Shown piece by piece: positions 1 through 7,376 of a DNA stretch of 64,000 nucleotides (its first letter is position 1; every line of letters starts with the position of its first letter). Location of the stretch: positions 16,819 to 80,818 of the forward strand of contig JACRBC010000120.1 of assembly GCA_016213245.1 (NCBI GenBank), written 5' to 3'. The translations under genes were made by a program, and so were the position numbers. The notes below the pieces were generated by a model. That model worked only from the letters and a program-made list of their open reading frames with translations, had not been told where the DNA came from and did not search any database. The stretch comes from Candidatus Solibacter usitatus. GTDB lineage: Bacteria > Acidobacteriota > Terriglobia > Bryobacterales > Bryobacteraceae.

Positions 1-2
1 CC

Positions 3-860
3 GCGGCCCTGGCACTGATCGCCGACTACCATTCGCCCGCCACGCGTTCGCGCGCCACCGGCATCCACCAGAGCGGCCTTTACGCCGGCATCGCGCTGGG
101 CGGCGTGGTGGGCGGTTGGGTGGGGGAGCACTATGGCTGGCGCGCCGTCTTCGGCCTGCTGGGCTTCATCGGCATCGCCTACGGCGCCGTTCTGCTGTTT
201 GCCCTGAAGCCGCCACCAGCCAGAGAAAGCGCGCCAAAACTCCAGGGGAGCTTTGTCAGCGCGCTCAGTGAATTGCTCTCCACCCGCGGTTTCCTGCCCA
301 TCTTCACGGCCAACCTGATGGGCGCCATGGCGTACTTCATGATCTACGGCTGGCTGCCGTTGTTCCTCTACGAGAAGTTCGGCATGAGCCTGACCGGCGC
401 CGGCTTCTCGGCGACCTTCTACATCCAGATCGCCAGCGCCGCCGGCATCCTGGCCGGCGGCTGGCTGGCCGACCGCTGGACGCGCTCCAACCCTCGCGGC
501 CGCGTGCTGACGCAGTGGATCGGCTTTACCGCCGCCGCCCCCGCGCTCTTCCTGGTGGCCACCACGCCCTCCATGGCCCTGCTGATCGCAGGCATGCTGA
601 TCTTCGGCCTGGGCCGCGGCTTCTTCGACTGCAACCTGATGCCGGTGCTGTGCCAGGTGGCCCGCCCGCAATTGCGCGCCACCGGCTACGGCGTGCTGAA
701 CCTGGGCTCCACCCTGGTGGGCGGCGCCATGACGGCCGCCGCCGGGGCGCTGAAGGCGACACTCGGACTCGGCACGTGCCTGCAGATCTCGGCCGTGCTG
801 CTGTTCTGCGCCGCGCTGATGCTGCTGCGGATCCCCGCGCCGCGACCTTCCGACGGCTAA
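3..860 (+). CDS. MFS transporter, C-terminal part (5' end outside window)
   Basis: The reading frame is open from the window edge, so the true start lies upstream. The visible 285 residues are strongly hydrophobic, with about eight membrane segments. Near the start they carry a major-facilitator-type stretch (RATGIHQSGLYAGIALGG), and in the middle a short basic cytoplasmic loop (ADRWTRSNPRGRV), the usual layout of the last part of an MFS protein. The family moves small solutes across the inner membrane by proton or substrate coupling; I cannot name the substrate. The stop codon overlaps the stop of the convergent NIPSNAP gene, so the two genes share their ends. Confidence 0.88.
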   Translation, partial: AALALIADYHSPATRSRATGIHQSGLYAGIALGGVVGGWVGEHYGWRAVFGLLGFIGIAYGAVLLFALKPPPARESAPKLQGSFVSALSELLSTRGFLPIFTANLMGAMAYFMIYGWLPLFLYEKFGMSLTGAGFSATFYIQIASAAGILAGGWLADRWTRSNPRGRVLTQWIGFTAAAPALFLVATTPSMALLIAGMLIFGLGRGFFDCNLMPVLCQVARPQLRATGYGVLNLGSTLVGGAMTAAAGALKATLGLGTCLQISAVLLFCAALMLLRIPAPRPSDG

Positions 861-1633
861 CGGATCATCGACCCGGCCATCGGGCTCAGGATCACGTTGG
901 AGATGTTGGAGACCACCTCGCCGTTGCTCAGGCCGGGCGTGGCCGCCATCTTCTTCCATTCCGGACTCGTCCCGAAGGCCCGCCAATTGGCTTCGCGCGC
1001 CGCCAGGTTGTCCATGGCCACCATGTAGGTCAGGTTCGGCATCTTGGGCCCGGCGATCATCTCTCCGAAGAACACAGGCAGCAGGCCGAACTTGCGGAAG
1101 AGGCCGATCTCGCCGTCTTCGAACATGGCGATCTTCCTGGCCAGCGAGCGCGGCGTGTTGGATTCGTAGGTGCGCAGTTCGAAGATGCGCGCGCCGCGGC
1201 CCGCTTCCGACGCCGGCGTCTCAATCTGCGGAAAGCCCTTGAAGCCGCGCAGCAGTTGGACCTCCATGCGTTGGAACGGGAGGCTGACGCTTTCGACCAG
1301 GCTGGTGGCCGCCGCGCCCAGTTCCTCGTCGGCGTTCAATTTCTGCCAGCACTGCTCGAAGGCCCCGATGCCGGCGTGCTGCACGACGAGCAGGTAGAAG
1401 GGCGAGTCCGGCGCGATGGAACTTGAGAAGAGCCCCACCGGCCCGGCGCCGGCCCGCTGCATCGCAGGCACAGCGGCCTTGCCGAGGAAGCCGGCGAGTT
1501 TGGCGCTCTGGTTGTCCAGTGTGTTGCGCAGATTGAAGTAGCGCAGTTCAAGGATGGCAGGTGGCTTGGCGGCGGTTTGCGCCGACGACATCGCTGCGAG
1601 CGATGCGCCGGCCATGAAGTTGCGGCGTTGCAT
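857..1633 (-). CDS. NIPSNAP family protein with Tat-like signal
   Basis: About 258 residues. The chosen ATG gives a twin-arginine-like leader (QRRNFMAGASLAAM) followed by two NIPSNAP-like repeats, each opening with an ELR-Y/T-Y type strand (ILELRYFNLRN near residue 27; RIFELRTYES near 150). NIPSNAP proteins are ferredoxin-like folds of uncertain function, common as Tat-exported proteins in Acidobacteriota. An 18-codon-longer frame exists but would remove the leader from the N-terminus. A TAGAAT hexamer (minus strand, 1649-1644) lies 10 bases before this ATG with no clear Shine-Dalgarno, inside the end of uppS, so the gene may have its own promoter. Confidence 0.85.
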   Translation of the reverse strand: MQRRNFMAGASLAAMSSAQTAAKPPAILELRYFNLRNTLDNQSAKLAGFLGKAAVPAMQRAGAGPVGLFSSSIAPDSPFYLLVVQHAGIGAFEQCWQKLNADEELGAAATSLVESVSLPFQRMEVQLLRGFKGFPQIETPASEAGRGARIFELRTYESNTPRSLARKIAMFEDGEIGLFRKFGLLPVFFGEMIAGPKMPNLTYMVAMDNLAAREANWRAFGTSPEWKKMAATPGLSNGEVVSNISNVILSPMAGSMIR

Positions 1634-1646
1634 GATGGCTGCGATT

Positions 1647-2324
1647 CTATCGCAACACTTGCAGCCGTGCCGGCGGCGTGGCGCCAAAGCGCCGCTCCCG
1701 CCCGCGGAAATCCTCCAGAGCCGCGCGCAGGTCCGCGGCGCTGAAGTCCGGCCAGGCCACGCTGGTGAAGCAGAACTCGGCGTAGGCGCACTCCCACAGC
1801 AGAAAGTCGCTGAGGCGCTGCTCGCCGCTGGTGCGGATCAGCAGGTCCACGTCGCGTCCCAGCGCGGCGCAGAGCTGGCGGCCGTCGCGCGCTCCGGCTG
1901 CGATCGCGGCCACGATCGCCTCCCGCGACGAATAGTCCACCGCCACGCGCAGATGCAGCCTATCCCCTGCCTGCGTGGCGTTCTCCGTCTGTTCGATCAA
2001 CGCCACCAGCGGTCCGCTGAGCCGGTCGCGGCGCCCGATCACCTCAAAGCGCACGCCCTGCTCCTGAAGCTTGGCGCACTCCTGCCGCATGTATCGCCCC
2101 AGCAGGCGGAACAGCGCGGCTACCTCCTCCTGCGGCCGTTTCCAGTTGTCCGAGGAGAAGGCGTAGAGGGTCAGCGTGCCGATGTCCAGATCCGGCGCCG
2201 CCTCCACCACCCGGCGGACCGTCTCGGCGCCCGCCTTGTGCCCGGCGATGCGCGGCCAGCCGCGGGCCTGCGCCCAGCGCCCGTTGCCGTCCATGATCAG
2301 CGCGACATGCAGCTTTCCGGTCAC
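1647..2324 (-). CDS. uppS: Isoprenyl transferase (undecaprenyl diphosphate synthase)
   Basis: 225 residues. Cis-prenyltransferase that condenses isopentenyl diphosphate onto farnesyl diphosphate to make the C55 lipid carrier for peptidoglycan and O-antigen. The family signature MDGNGRWA is near residue 11 with the catalytic Asp at 12. The C-terminal signature is DLLIRTSGEQRLSDFLLWE, followed by a YAEF motif. It is somewhat shorter than the E. coli enzyme (about 253) but has all recognisable blocks. The ATG overlaps the stop of the upstream winged-helix regulator by 4 bases, so translation is probably coupled. It is not beside cdsA or rseP as in many bacteria. Confidence 0.95.
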   Translation of the reverse strand: MTGKLHVALIMDGNGRWAQARGWPRIAGHKAGAETVRRVVEAAPDLDIGTLTLYAFSSDNWKRPQEEVAALFRLLGRYMRQECAKLQEQGVRFEVIGRRDRLSGPLVALIEQTENATQAGDRLHLRVAVDYSSREAIVAAIAAGARDGRQLCAALGRDVDLLIRTSGEQRLSDFLLWECAYAEFCFTSVAWPDFSAADLRAALEDFRGRERRFGATPPARLQVLR

Positions 2325-2701
2325 TGCCTGCCGCGCATGGCCCGCACCAGCGCCTCCATGTGGTCCAGGTACCGCTCCAGCGCCTGAAGCCCCTCGCCGG
2401 TCAGCCTGTACTCGGTCTTCGGCATCCGGCCCTCAAAGGACTTTTCGCAGGTCACATAGCCAGCCTCTTCCAGCTTCCGGGCATGAACGCTGAGATTGCC
2501 GTCCGTTGTGTCCAGCAGCTTCTTCAGCTCGTTGAAGGTCAGCGACGGCGCCGCCGCCAGCGCGCTGACGATGCCCAGCCGCAGCTTTTCGTGAATCAAC
2601 TTGTCCAGTTGTGGAATGTCCTTGTGCACCGACTCCAGGCGCAGGTCCTGCGCCTTCTCGCCGGTCCACTCGCCTTCCGGCCTTCGAGCCGCTTTAGCCA
2701 C
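2321..2701 (-). CDS. Winged-helix transcriptional regulator (HTH_27-like)
   Basis: 126 residues. A single winged-helix domain, residues about 35-115: LRLGIVSALAAAPSLTFNEL, then a recognition-helix region (TDGNLSVHARKLEEAGYV) and a wing (KSFEGRMPKTEYRLT). This matches the small MarR/PadR-like regulators of Pfam PF13601. It overlaps the membrane-protein gene by 8 bases upstream and uppS by 4 bases downstream, so it sits in the middle of one leftward operon. The family usually represses its own operon; the inverted repeat at 3321-3339 is the natural candidate operator. Ligand unknown. Confidence 0.88.
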   Translation of the reverse strand: MAKAARRPEGEWTGEKAQDLRLESVHKDIPQLDKLIHEKLRLGIVSALAAAPSLTFNELKKLLDTTDGNLSVHARKLEEAGYVTCEKSFEGRMPKTEYRLTGEGLQALERYLDHMEALVRAMRGRQ

Positions 2702-3296
2702 CGTACCTCCTGTAAATCCAGAATCCGAACACCAGGTGCAATCCGCCGAATCCCGCCGCCAGCGGCAGGTCCCGCAGGGCCGGGGGAGCGATCATCGCCA
2801 CCACGCCGAGCGCGAAATAGCAGGCCCCCATCGCCGGCACGATGCGCACGGAGAAGGCCCCGCCGGCGATCACCGCCGCCCCGTACAACATCAGCCAGCA
2901 TCCGGCCAGAACATGGAGCAGACCGGCGTGATAGATGGGCCAGGTGAGTAACGCGCCCGCCAGGATCGGCGGCGTGAAGCTCAAGGCGAACTTCCGCCCC
3001 GCCGCGTTCAGCAAGGGAGCGCCGGTCCTGTTCGCTTTGTGCACCATGGCCAGCGATCCGATCGCCACCGCCAGCACGAGCTCCGTCAGCCAGACCGTCA
3101 GCCAACCCGCGGCCGTCTGTTGCCGCGAAGCCAGCCAGGCGGCGGCCAGCGCCGTCAGCCCCATCACCATTCCGCCGGCGCCCGATACGGCCGTGAACGC
3201 CCCCGCCCGCTCGATGGCGGACCGGATGTAACGCAGGTTCTCCATGGCGTGATCGTGGATCGGGATCGGTTTCACTTGTCCCACGAGCTCATTCAA
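2694..3296 (-). CDS. Multi-pass membrane protein of unknown function, regulator-linked
   Basis: 200 residues, five or six hydrophobic segments from about residue 40 to the end (GMVMGLTALAAAWLA, LVLAVAIGSLAMVH, ILAGALLTWPIYHAG and others). The N-terminal stretch ENLRYIRSAIERAGAFTAVSG resembles a block I associate with acidobacterial membrane proteins encoded next to small winged-helix regulators; the function of that group is unknown to me. The start could also be the ATG of MENLRYI (3245). First gene of the operon with the regulator and uppS; it could sense or affect the envelope, but that is only suggested by the neighbours. Confidence 0.75.
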   Translation of the reverse strand: MNELVGQVKPIPIHDHAMENLRYIRSAIERAGAFTAVSGAGGMVMGLTALAAAWLASRQQTAAGWLTVWLTELVLAVAIGSLAMVHKANRTGAPLLNAAGRKFALSFTPPILAGALLTWPIYHAGLLHVLAGCWLMLYGAAVIAGGAFSVRIVPAMGACYFALGVVAMIAPPALRDLPLAAGFGGLHLVFGFWIYRRYGG

Positions 3297-3320
3297 TCAC
3301 AGTCTTTCATTGCCGTCAAG

Positions 3321-3339
3321 TACTTTGTATAGCAAAGTA
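3321..3339. promoter_or_regulatory. Putative operator: inverted repeat over a -10-like box
   Basis: TACTTTG-tatag-CAAAGTA is a perfect 7-base inverted repeat with a 5-base spacer. On the minus strand it contains a -10-like TATACA, placed to transcribe leftward into the membrane-protein/regulator/uppS operon whose first ATG is about 25 bases away. Dyads of this size suit a dimeric winged-helix repressor. Binding by the protein at 2321-2701 is inference. Confidence 0.6.
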
Positions 3340-3377
3340 ACACGGAACAAAACGGGCGCCGTTCTCAGGAGGTGCGG

Positions 3378-4142
3378 TTACAGGTCCTCGGGAAAGACGG
3401 CGTACCCCTGCGGCGGCGGGAAGGTATCGCACAGGAACTTCAGCCGCTTGCGCAGCAGGTTGGAGGGCAGTTGCCGCGGTCCGGTCTCGACGTCGATGTC
3501 GCAGCAGATGCCATGCATGTAGAGCGTGAGGGTGTCCACATAGCTCTGGAGCGCATAGTCGCGGAAACGCTTGGTGGGGCGGGCGCCGCGGCGGTCCTTC
3601 TCTTCGAGATCCACCTTCAGGCGCCAGGCCGCGTCGTCGACTTCGCCGTGGGCGCCCTTGCGCAGCTCCTCGCGAATGAGCGCCAGGTATCCGTCGGGCA
3701 CCAGTTTGCCGTGCTTGCCCGCAACCAGTCCAGCGATGCCGTGATAGAGGCGATAGTGGTAGTCGGCCACTCCGGCGTCCTTCACGGCGAAAGCGAAAAC
3801 AGCGCCTGAGCCGGTGACCAGCGAGCCGAACGAGAGCGCCCTGGCTTCCTGCGGCTTCTCGGTGGACATCAGCGGTTCGTCCTTGGTCCGGGCGCTTGGC
3901 GGATCGCCCTTTTCCAGGTAGGGAACCAGCAGGATCCGGATCTCCGGCAACTGGGCGGCAATCACGGGCGGCAGCGCCGCCACGGGCTCGTCGAGGTACT
4001 CCCGGAGATCTTCCTCGCTCAGTGAGACGGCCGCGCAGACATAGCGAAAGCGCGTGCCGATGGGGATCATCTCGCCGTGGAACCGGTCGGCCAACTGGCC
4101 CAGATTGAGCCGTTGTGACGGAATGTGCGCTGGTTTTTTCAA
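3378..4142 (-). CDS. Hypothetical protein
   Basis: About 254 residues from a TTG at 4142 (a TTG at 4148 is equally possible). The open frame continues upstream to 5003, but that part is antisense to lpxB and low in credibility. No Met occurs near the plausible N-terminus, so the start is uncertain. I do not recognise the family. Visible features are a soluble mixed alpha/beta composition, a segment with AFAVKDAGVADYHYRLYHGI, a charged middle (DLEEKDRRGARPTKRFRD), and a C-terminus rich in Pro and aromatic residues. It is divergent from lpxB with under 80 bases between. No signal peptide or membrane segment is seen. Confidence 0.6.
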   Translation of the reverse strand: MKKPAHIPSQRLNLGQLADRFHGEMIPIGTRFRYVCAAVSLSEEDLREYLDEPVAALPPVIAAQLPEIRILLVPYLEKGDPPSARTKDEPLMSTEKPQEARALSFGSLVTGSGAVFAFAVKDAGVADYHYRLYHGIAGLVAGKHGKLVPDGYLALIREELRKGAHGEVDDAAWRLKVDLEEKDRRGARPTKRFRDYALQSYVDTLTLYMHGICCDIDVETGPRQLPSNLLRKRLKFLCDTFPPPQGYAVFPEDL

Positions 4143-4208
4143 ATGCAATTCCAGTCTAGCAGACGCTCCAGGGGCCTCCGCCGGAATCGCCGGGTCTCCA
4201 CGAAACAC

Positions 4209-4214
4209 TAAACT
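4209..4214 (+). promoter_or_regulatory. -10-like box (TAAACT) just before lpxB
   Basis: TAAACT lies 6 bases before the GTG at 4221, which would put the transcription start on or next to the start codon. There is no clear -35 box. The GGAG at 4215-4218 could serve a TTG at 4227 instead. Confidence 0.4.
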
Positions 4215-4220
4215 GGAGTG

Positions 4221-5351
4221 GTGCCGTTGAAGATCCTGGTCTCGGCCGGCGAAGCCTCGGGCGACCGCTATGCGGCGGGCGTCGTATCCGCCATCCGCCG
4301 CCGGGCGCCCGAAACCACGTTCTTCGGGTGCACAGGCAACGAGATGAGGGCCGCCGGGGTGCGCACCGAGGTGGACGCGGCCAGTCTGTCGGTGGTGGGC
4401 CTGGTGGAGGTGCTCCACCACATCCCGCGGATCTACGGCGAATACCGCCGCTTGATAGCCGCCGCGAAGCGCGAGAAGCCGGACCTGGCGATCCTGACCG
4501 ACAGCCCGGACTTCCACCTGCCGCTGGCGCGGCGCCTCACGCGGTTGGGCATCCCGGTCTACTATCTCGTCGCCCCACAGGCGTGGGCGTGGCGCGAGGG
4601 GCGCGTCACCCAACTCAAACGAAACGTGAAAGAGCTGCACTGCATCTTTCCCTTCGAGGAGACGTTTTTCCGTACCCGTGGCGTCAATGCGCACTACATC
4701 GGCCACCCGCTGGCGGGCGTGGTGCGAACCAGCCTGGACCGCACGGAGTTTTTCCGCAAACACAGCCTGCCGGAGGATCGCCCATTGATCGCTCTCTGCC
4801 CGGGTAGCAGAAAAGGCGAAATCGCCCGCCACATCCCCGCCTTGCGCGAGGCCCTGGCCCTGATTTCCGCGCGGCGCGCCTGCACGTTCCTGCTTGCCGC
4901 CCCGGCTGGCGCGCGGGAGCGCTTCGGCGCCGGCCTCTATGCTCCCCTGCTCAATGGCGGCGCGCGCTATTGCGAAGGGGAGACCTGGGACGCTATGGGC
5001 CATTCCGGCCTGACGCTCGCCGCCAGCGGCACTGTGACCGTTGAGGCCGCCCTGCTCGGCGCCCCCATGGTCGCTTTCTACAGAGTGATGGCGCTGAGCT
5101 GGGCCATCGGCAGGTTCCTGGTTCGCGCGCCGTTCTATTCCATGGTCAATCTGGCCGCCGGCAGAAAGGTCGTTCCGGAACTGATCCAGGACGGCATGAC
5201 AGGCCCGGCGATCGCCCGCGAAGCCCTGCGTCTGCTTGAATCACCCTTGGAAACAGCCGCCATGAAGACCGGTCTGGCCGAGGTCCGCCAGTCGCTCTCC
5301 ACCGCCACCAACCCATTTGACGAGTCCGCAGCCAGGATTCTCGCGTCATAG
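4221..5351 (+). CDS. lpxB: Lipid-A-disaccharide synthase
   Basis: About 376 residues. GT19 enzyme joining UDP-2,3-diacylglucosamine and lipid X into the lipid A disaccharide at the inner-membrane face. Signatures seen: N-terminal KILVSAGEASGD, then DFHLPLARRL, YYLVAPQAWAWREGR, FPFEETFF, YIGHPLAG, LCPGSRKGEI (nucleotide-binding block), LAASGTVTVEAALLGAPMV, and PFYSMVNLAAGRKVVPELIQ near the C-terminus. Length is typical. Start choice: GTG 4218, GTG 4221 or TTG 4227. The last has a GGAG 8 bases upstream and gives the classical MKILVSAGEASGD start; the first two fit a leaderless message. No other lipid A genes are next to it. Confidence 0.95.
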   Translation: MPLKILVSAGEASGDRYAAGVVSAIRRRAPETTFFGCTGNEMRAAGVRTEVDAASLSVVGLVEVLHHIPRIYGEYRRLIAAAKREKPDLAILTDSPDFHLPLARRLTRLGIPVYYLVAPQAWAWREGRVTQLKRNVKELHCIFPFEETFFRTRGVNAHYIGHPLAGVVRTSLDRTEFFRKHSLPEDRPLIALCPGSRKGEIARHIPALREALALISARRACTFLLAAPAGARERFGAGLYAPLLNGGARYCEGETWDAMGHSGLTLAASGTVTVEAALLGAPMVAFYRVMALSWAIGRFLVRAPFYSMVNLAAGRKVVPELIQDGMTGPAIAREALRLLESPLETAAMKTGLAEVRQSLSTATNPFDESAARILAS

Positions 5352-5366
5352 TTGAGAGATAGCAAG

Positions 5367-7319
5367 ATGAAGTCCTTCGCCTTCCGCCCGCTCTTCAAGA
5401 TCCTGGCCCTGGCCGCCCTGCCCGCCCTTCTGGCGGCCCAGGACCGCCGCCCGGCTATCGACGTGGAGTCCTACAAGATCGACGCCAAAATCGACCTGGC
5501 CCAGCAGACGCTCAGCGCCACCGCCACGGTGACGTTCTCCGCCGTCGACGACAAACTCAACAGCGTCACCTTCGAGCTCCACAACGCCCTCAACTTGGCC
5601 AGCGTCACCTCGGCCGGCGCAACGCTACCGGCCACGCGAGGCAACCAGGACTTCACCGTGCGCGTGAGCCTGCCGGAGCCTTTGGCCAAGGGCGCCAAGA
5701 GCACCTTGACCTTCAACTATGCAGGCCGCTTGAGCGGCGACGAAGAGTCGCCCGTCGCCGGCCTGAAGTTCGCCGCCATTTCGCCCGAGCACGCCTACCT
5801 CCTCTATCCGGCCCGCTGGTTCCCGGTGAGCGGATACACGGTGGACCGCTACACCATGGAACTGTCGGTCAGCGCCCCAGCCGGGTTCAAGGTGGTAACC
5901 AGCGGCCTGGAGTTGCCTGGCCCGAATGGCAGCACCTTCCGCTATCCAGGCGACAGCTTCCCGGGCAGCCTGGCCATGGTGAAGGGTGCCGCCCAAAAGA
6001 TCGCGTCGGAGGGCGTGACCACTGACGTGTGGTTTTCCGGCGAGCGGCAGGGCTTCGCCAAGGCCTACGGCGAGGAGACGGCCAAGGTGATGAACTACCT
6101 CACCAGCCTGTTCGGCATCCCTCCGCAAAAAGACCTGACACTGGTGGAAACCGGCGCCGACGCCCCCGGCGGCTACTCCGCTCCCGGCGTCCTCTTTCTT
6201 GCCCCCTCGGCCATCTCGCAGCAGCCCTCCAACCGCCTGCTCGCCAATCAGATCACCCGGCAGTGGTTCGGCAACCTGATCTCCCCGGTCACGCGCAACC
6301 ACATCTGGATTGTGAACGGCATGGCCAAGTACGCCGAGCTGATGTACCTGGAAGGCCTGAACGGCCCCTCGTCGCTGGAGCTCGAGATCAAGGACCTCTA
6401 CGTCGACGCCATGACCGTCACCGACACCCCGGTCCGCCAGTCCTCCCGCTATGAGGACTACTCTCCGGAATTCTTCGCCGTCACAGGGAGCAAAGGCGCG
6501 GCTACCTACCACATGCTGCGCTGGATCATCGGCGACGCCAATTTCCAGAAGCTCCTCAAAACCACCACGGATCAGTTTGCCGGCAAGCCGGTCTCCACCG
6601 ACGATCTGCGCAAGCTGGCCGAGGCCGCCGGGGGCCAGGTCCTGCAGGGCTTCTTTATTCAGTGGCTGGAATCCACCGGAGCGCCGGAGTTCAAGATGGA
6701 GTACACCATCTACCGCACGCAGAAGGGCTTCCGCGTGATGGGGAAGATCCAGCAGGATCTGGACACGTTCCGCATGCCGGTGGAGCTGCGGATCGAGACC
6801 GAAGGCAATCCGGAGGACAAGCGTGTCGAGGTCGCCGGCCCCGCCACGGACTTCTCCGTCGAGACCTTCGGCAAGCCGCGCAAGGTGATCATCGACCCCA
6901 ACGGGCGCGTGCTGCGCTTAAGCCCGGCGATGCGCGTCGCCGTCGCCATCCGCAAAGGCGAGCAGTTCGCCGAGATCGGCGAGTACAACGAGGCGCTCAA
7001 GGAGTATCAGAAGGCGCTGGAGGTCACGCGGATCAGCTCGCTGGCCCACTACCGCGTGGCCGAGGTCTTCTTCCTCCAGGGCAACTACCAGTCGGCCGCC
7101 AACGAGTTCCGAGAAGCACTGAACGGCGACCTGGAGCCGAAGTGGACCGAGGTCTGGAGCCACATCAACCTGGGCAAGATCTTCGACGTCACCCAGCAGA
7201 GGGAGCGCGCGGTGAACGAGTACACTCTCGCCATCCGCACGAAGGACAACACCCAGGGCGCGCAGGAGGAGGCGGCCAAGTACCGGCAGGCGCCCTACCA
7301 GCGCAAGGACAACAACTGA
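5367..7319 (+). CDS. Peptidase-M1-like pseudoenzyme with C-terminal TPR repeats
   Basis: 650 residues, starting at an ATG preceded by GAGAG (a TTG at 5352 is possible). Signal peptide to about residue 22 (LALAALPALLAA). Residues 30-480 follow the M1 aminopeptidase plan: an N-terminal beta domain (DVESYKIDAKIDLAQQTL), then the thermolysin-like domain. Every catalytic element is altered. The GxMEN loop is replaced by APGGYSAPG. The HExxH position reads N294-Q295-I-T-R298 followed by QWFGN. The third ligand Glu of the WxNEG motif is Asn317. C-terminal residues about 530-640 form three TPR-like helix pairs. Likely a periplasmic binding or scaffold protein, not a peptidase. No partner is obvious from the neighbours, lpxB upstream and the ATPase gene downstream. 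Confidence 0.82.
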   Translation: MKSFAFRPLFKILALAALPALLAAQDRRPAIDVESYKIDAKIDLAQQTLSATATVTFSAVDDKLNSVTFELHNALNLASVTSAGATLPATRGNQDFTVRVSLPEPLAKGAKSTLTFNYAGRLSGDEESPVAGLKFAAISPEHAYLLYPARWFPVSGYTVDRYTMELSVSAPAGFKVVTSGLELPGPNGSTFRYPGDSFPGSLAMVKGAAQKIASEGVTTDVWFSGERQGFAKAYGEETAKVMNYLTSLFGIPPQKDLTLVETGADAPGGYSAPGVLFLAPSAISQQPSNRLLANQITRQWFGNLISPVTRNHIWIVNGMAKYAELMYLEGLNGPSSLELEIKDLYVDAMTVTDTPVRQSSRYEDYSPEFFAVTGSKGAATYHMLRWIIGDANFQKLLKTTTDQFAGKPVSTDDLRKLAEAAGGQVLQGFFIQWLESTGAPEFKMEYTIYRTQKGFRVMGKIQQDLDTFRMPVELRIETEGNPEDKRVEVAGPATDFSVETFGKPRKVIIDPNGRVLRLSPAMRVAVAIRKGEQFAEIGEYNEALKEYQKALEVTRISSLAHYRVAEVFFLQGNYQSAANEFREALNGDLEPKWTEVWSHINLGKIFDVTQQRERAVNEYTLAIRTKDNTQGAQEEAAKYRQAPYQRKDNN

Positions 7320-7362
7320 GGCCTCGCCAGCGGAAGAGGCGCGCGCCGTTCCCAGCCGAGTG

Positions 7363-7368
7363 TAGAAT
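7363..7368 (+). promoter_or_regulatory. -10 box TAGAAT, start codon 8 bases downstream
   Basis: TAGAAT is followed after 8 bases by the ATG at 7377 with no Shine-Dalgarno in between. This fits a leaderless message for the ATPase/TOPRIM pair. No convincing -35 box. Confidence 0.5.
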
Positions 7369-7376
7369 TGGGTCAA

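Noticed and set aside
4143-5003. Upstream extension of the orphan minus gene over lpxB
   Set aside because: It is antisense to conserved lpxB motifs and has no features of its own; the frame is open only by codon bias.
7321-7340. GCCTC...GAGGC inverted repeat after the M1-like gene, considered as a terminator
   Set aside because: Five-base stem, ten-base loop and no T-tract; too weak to call.
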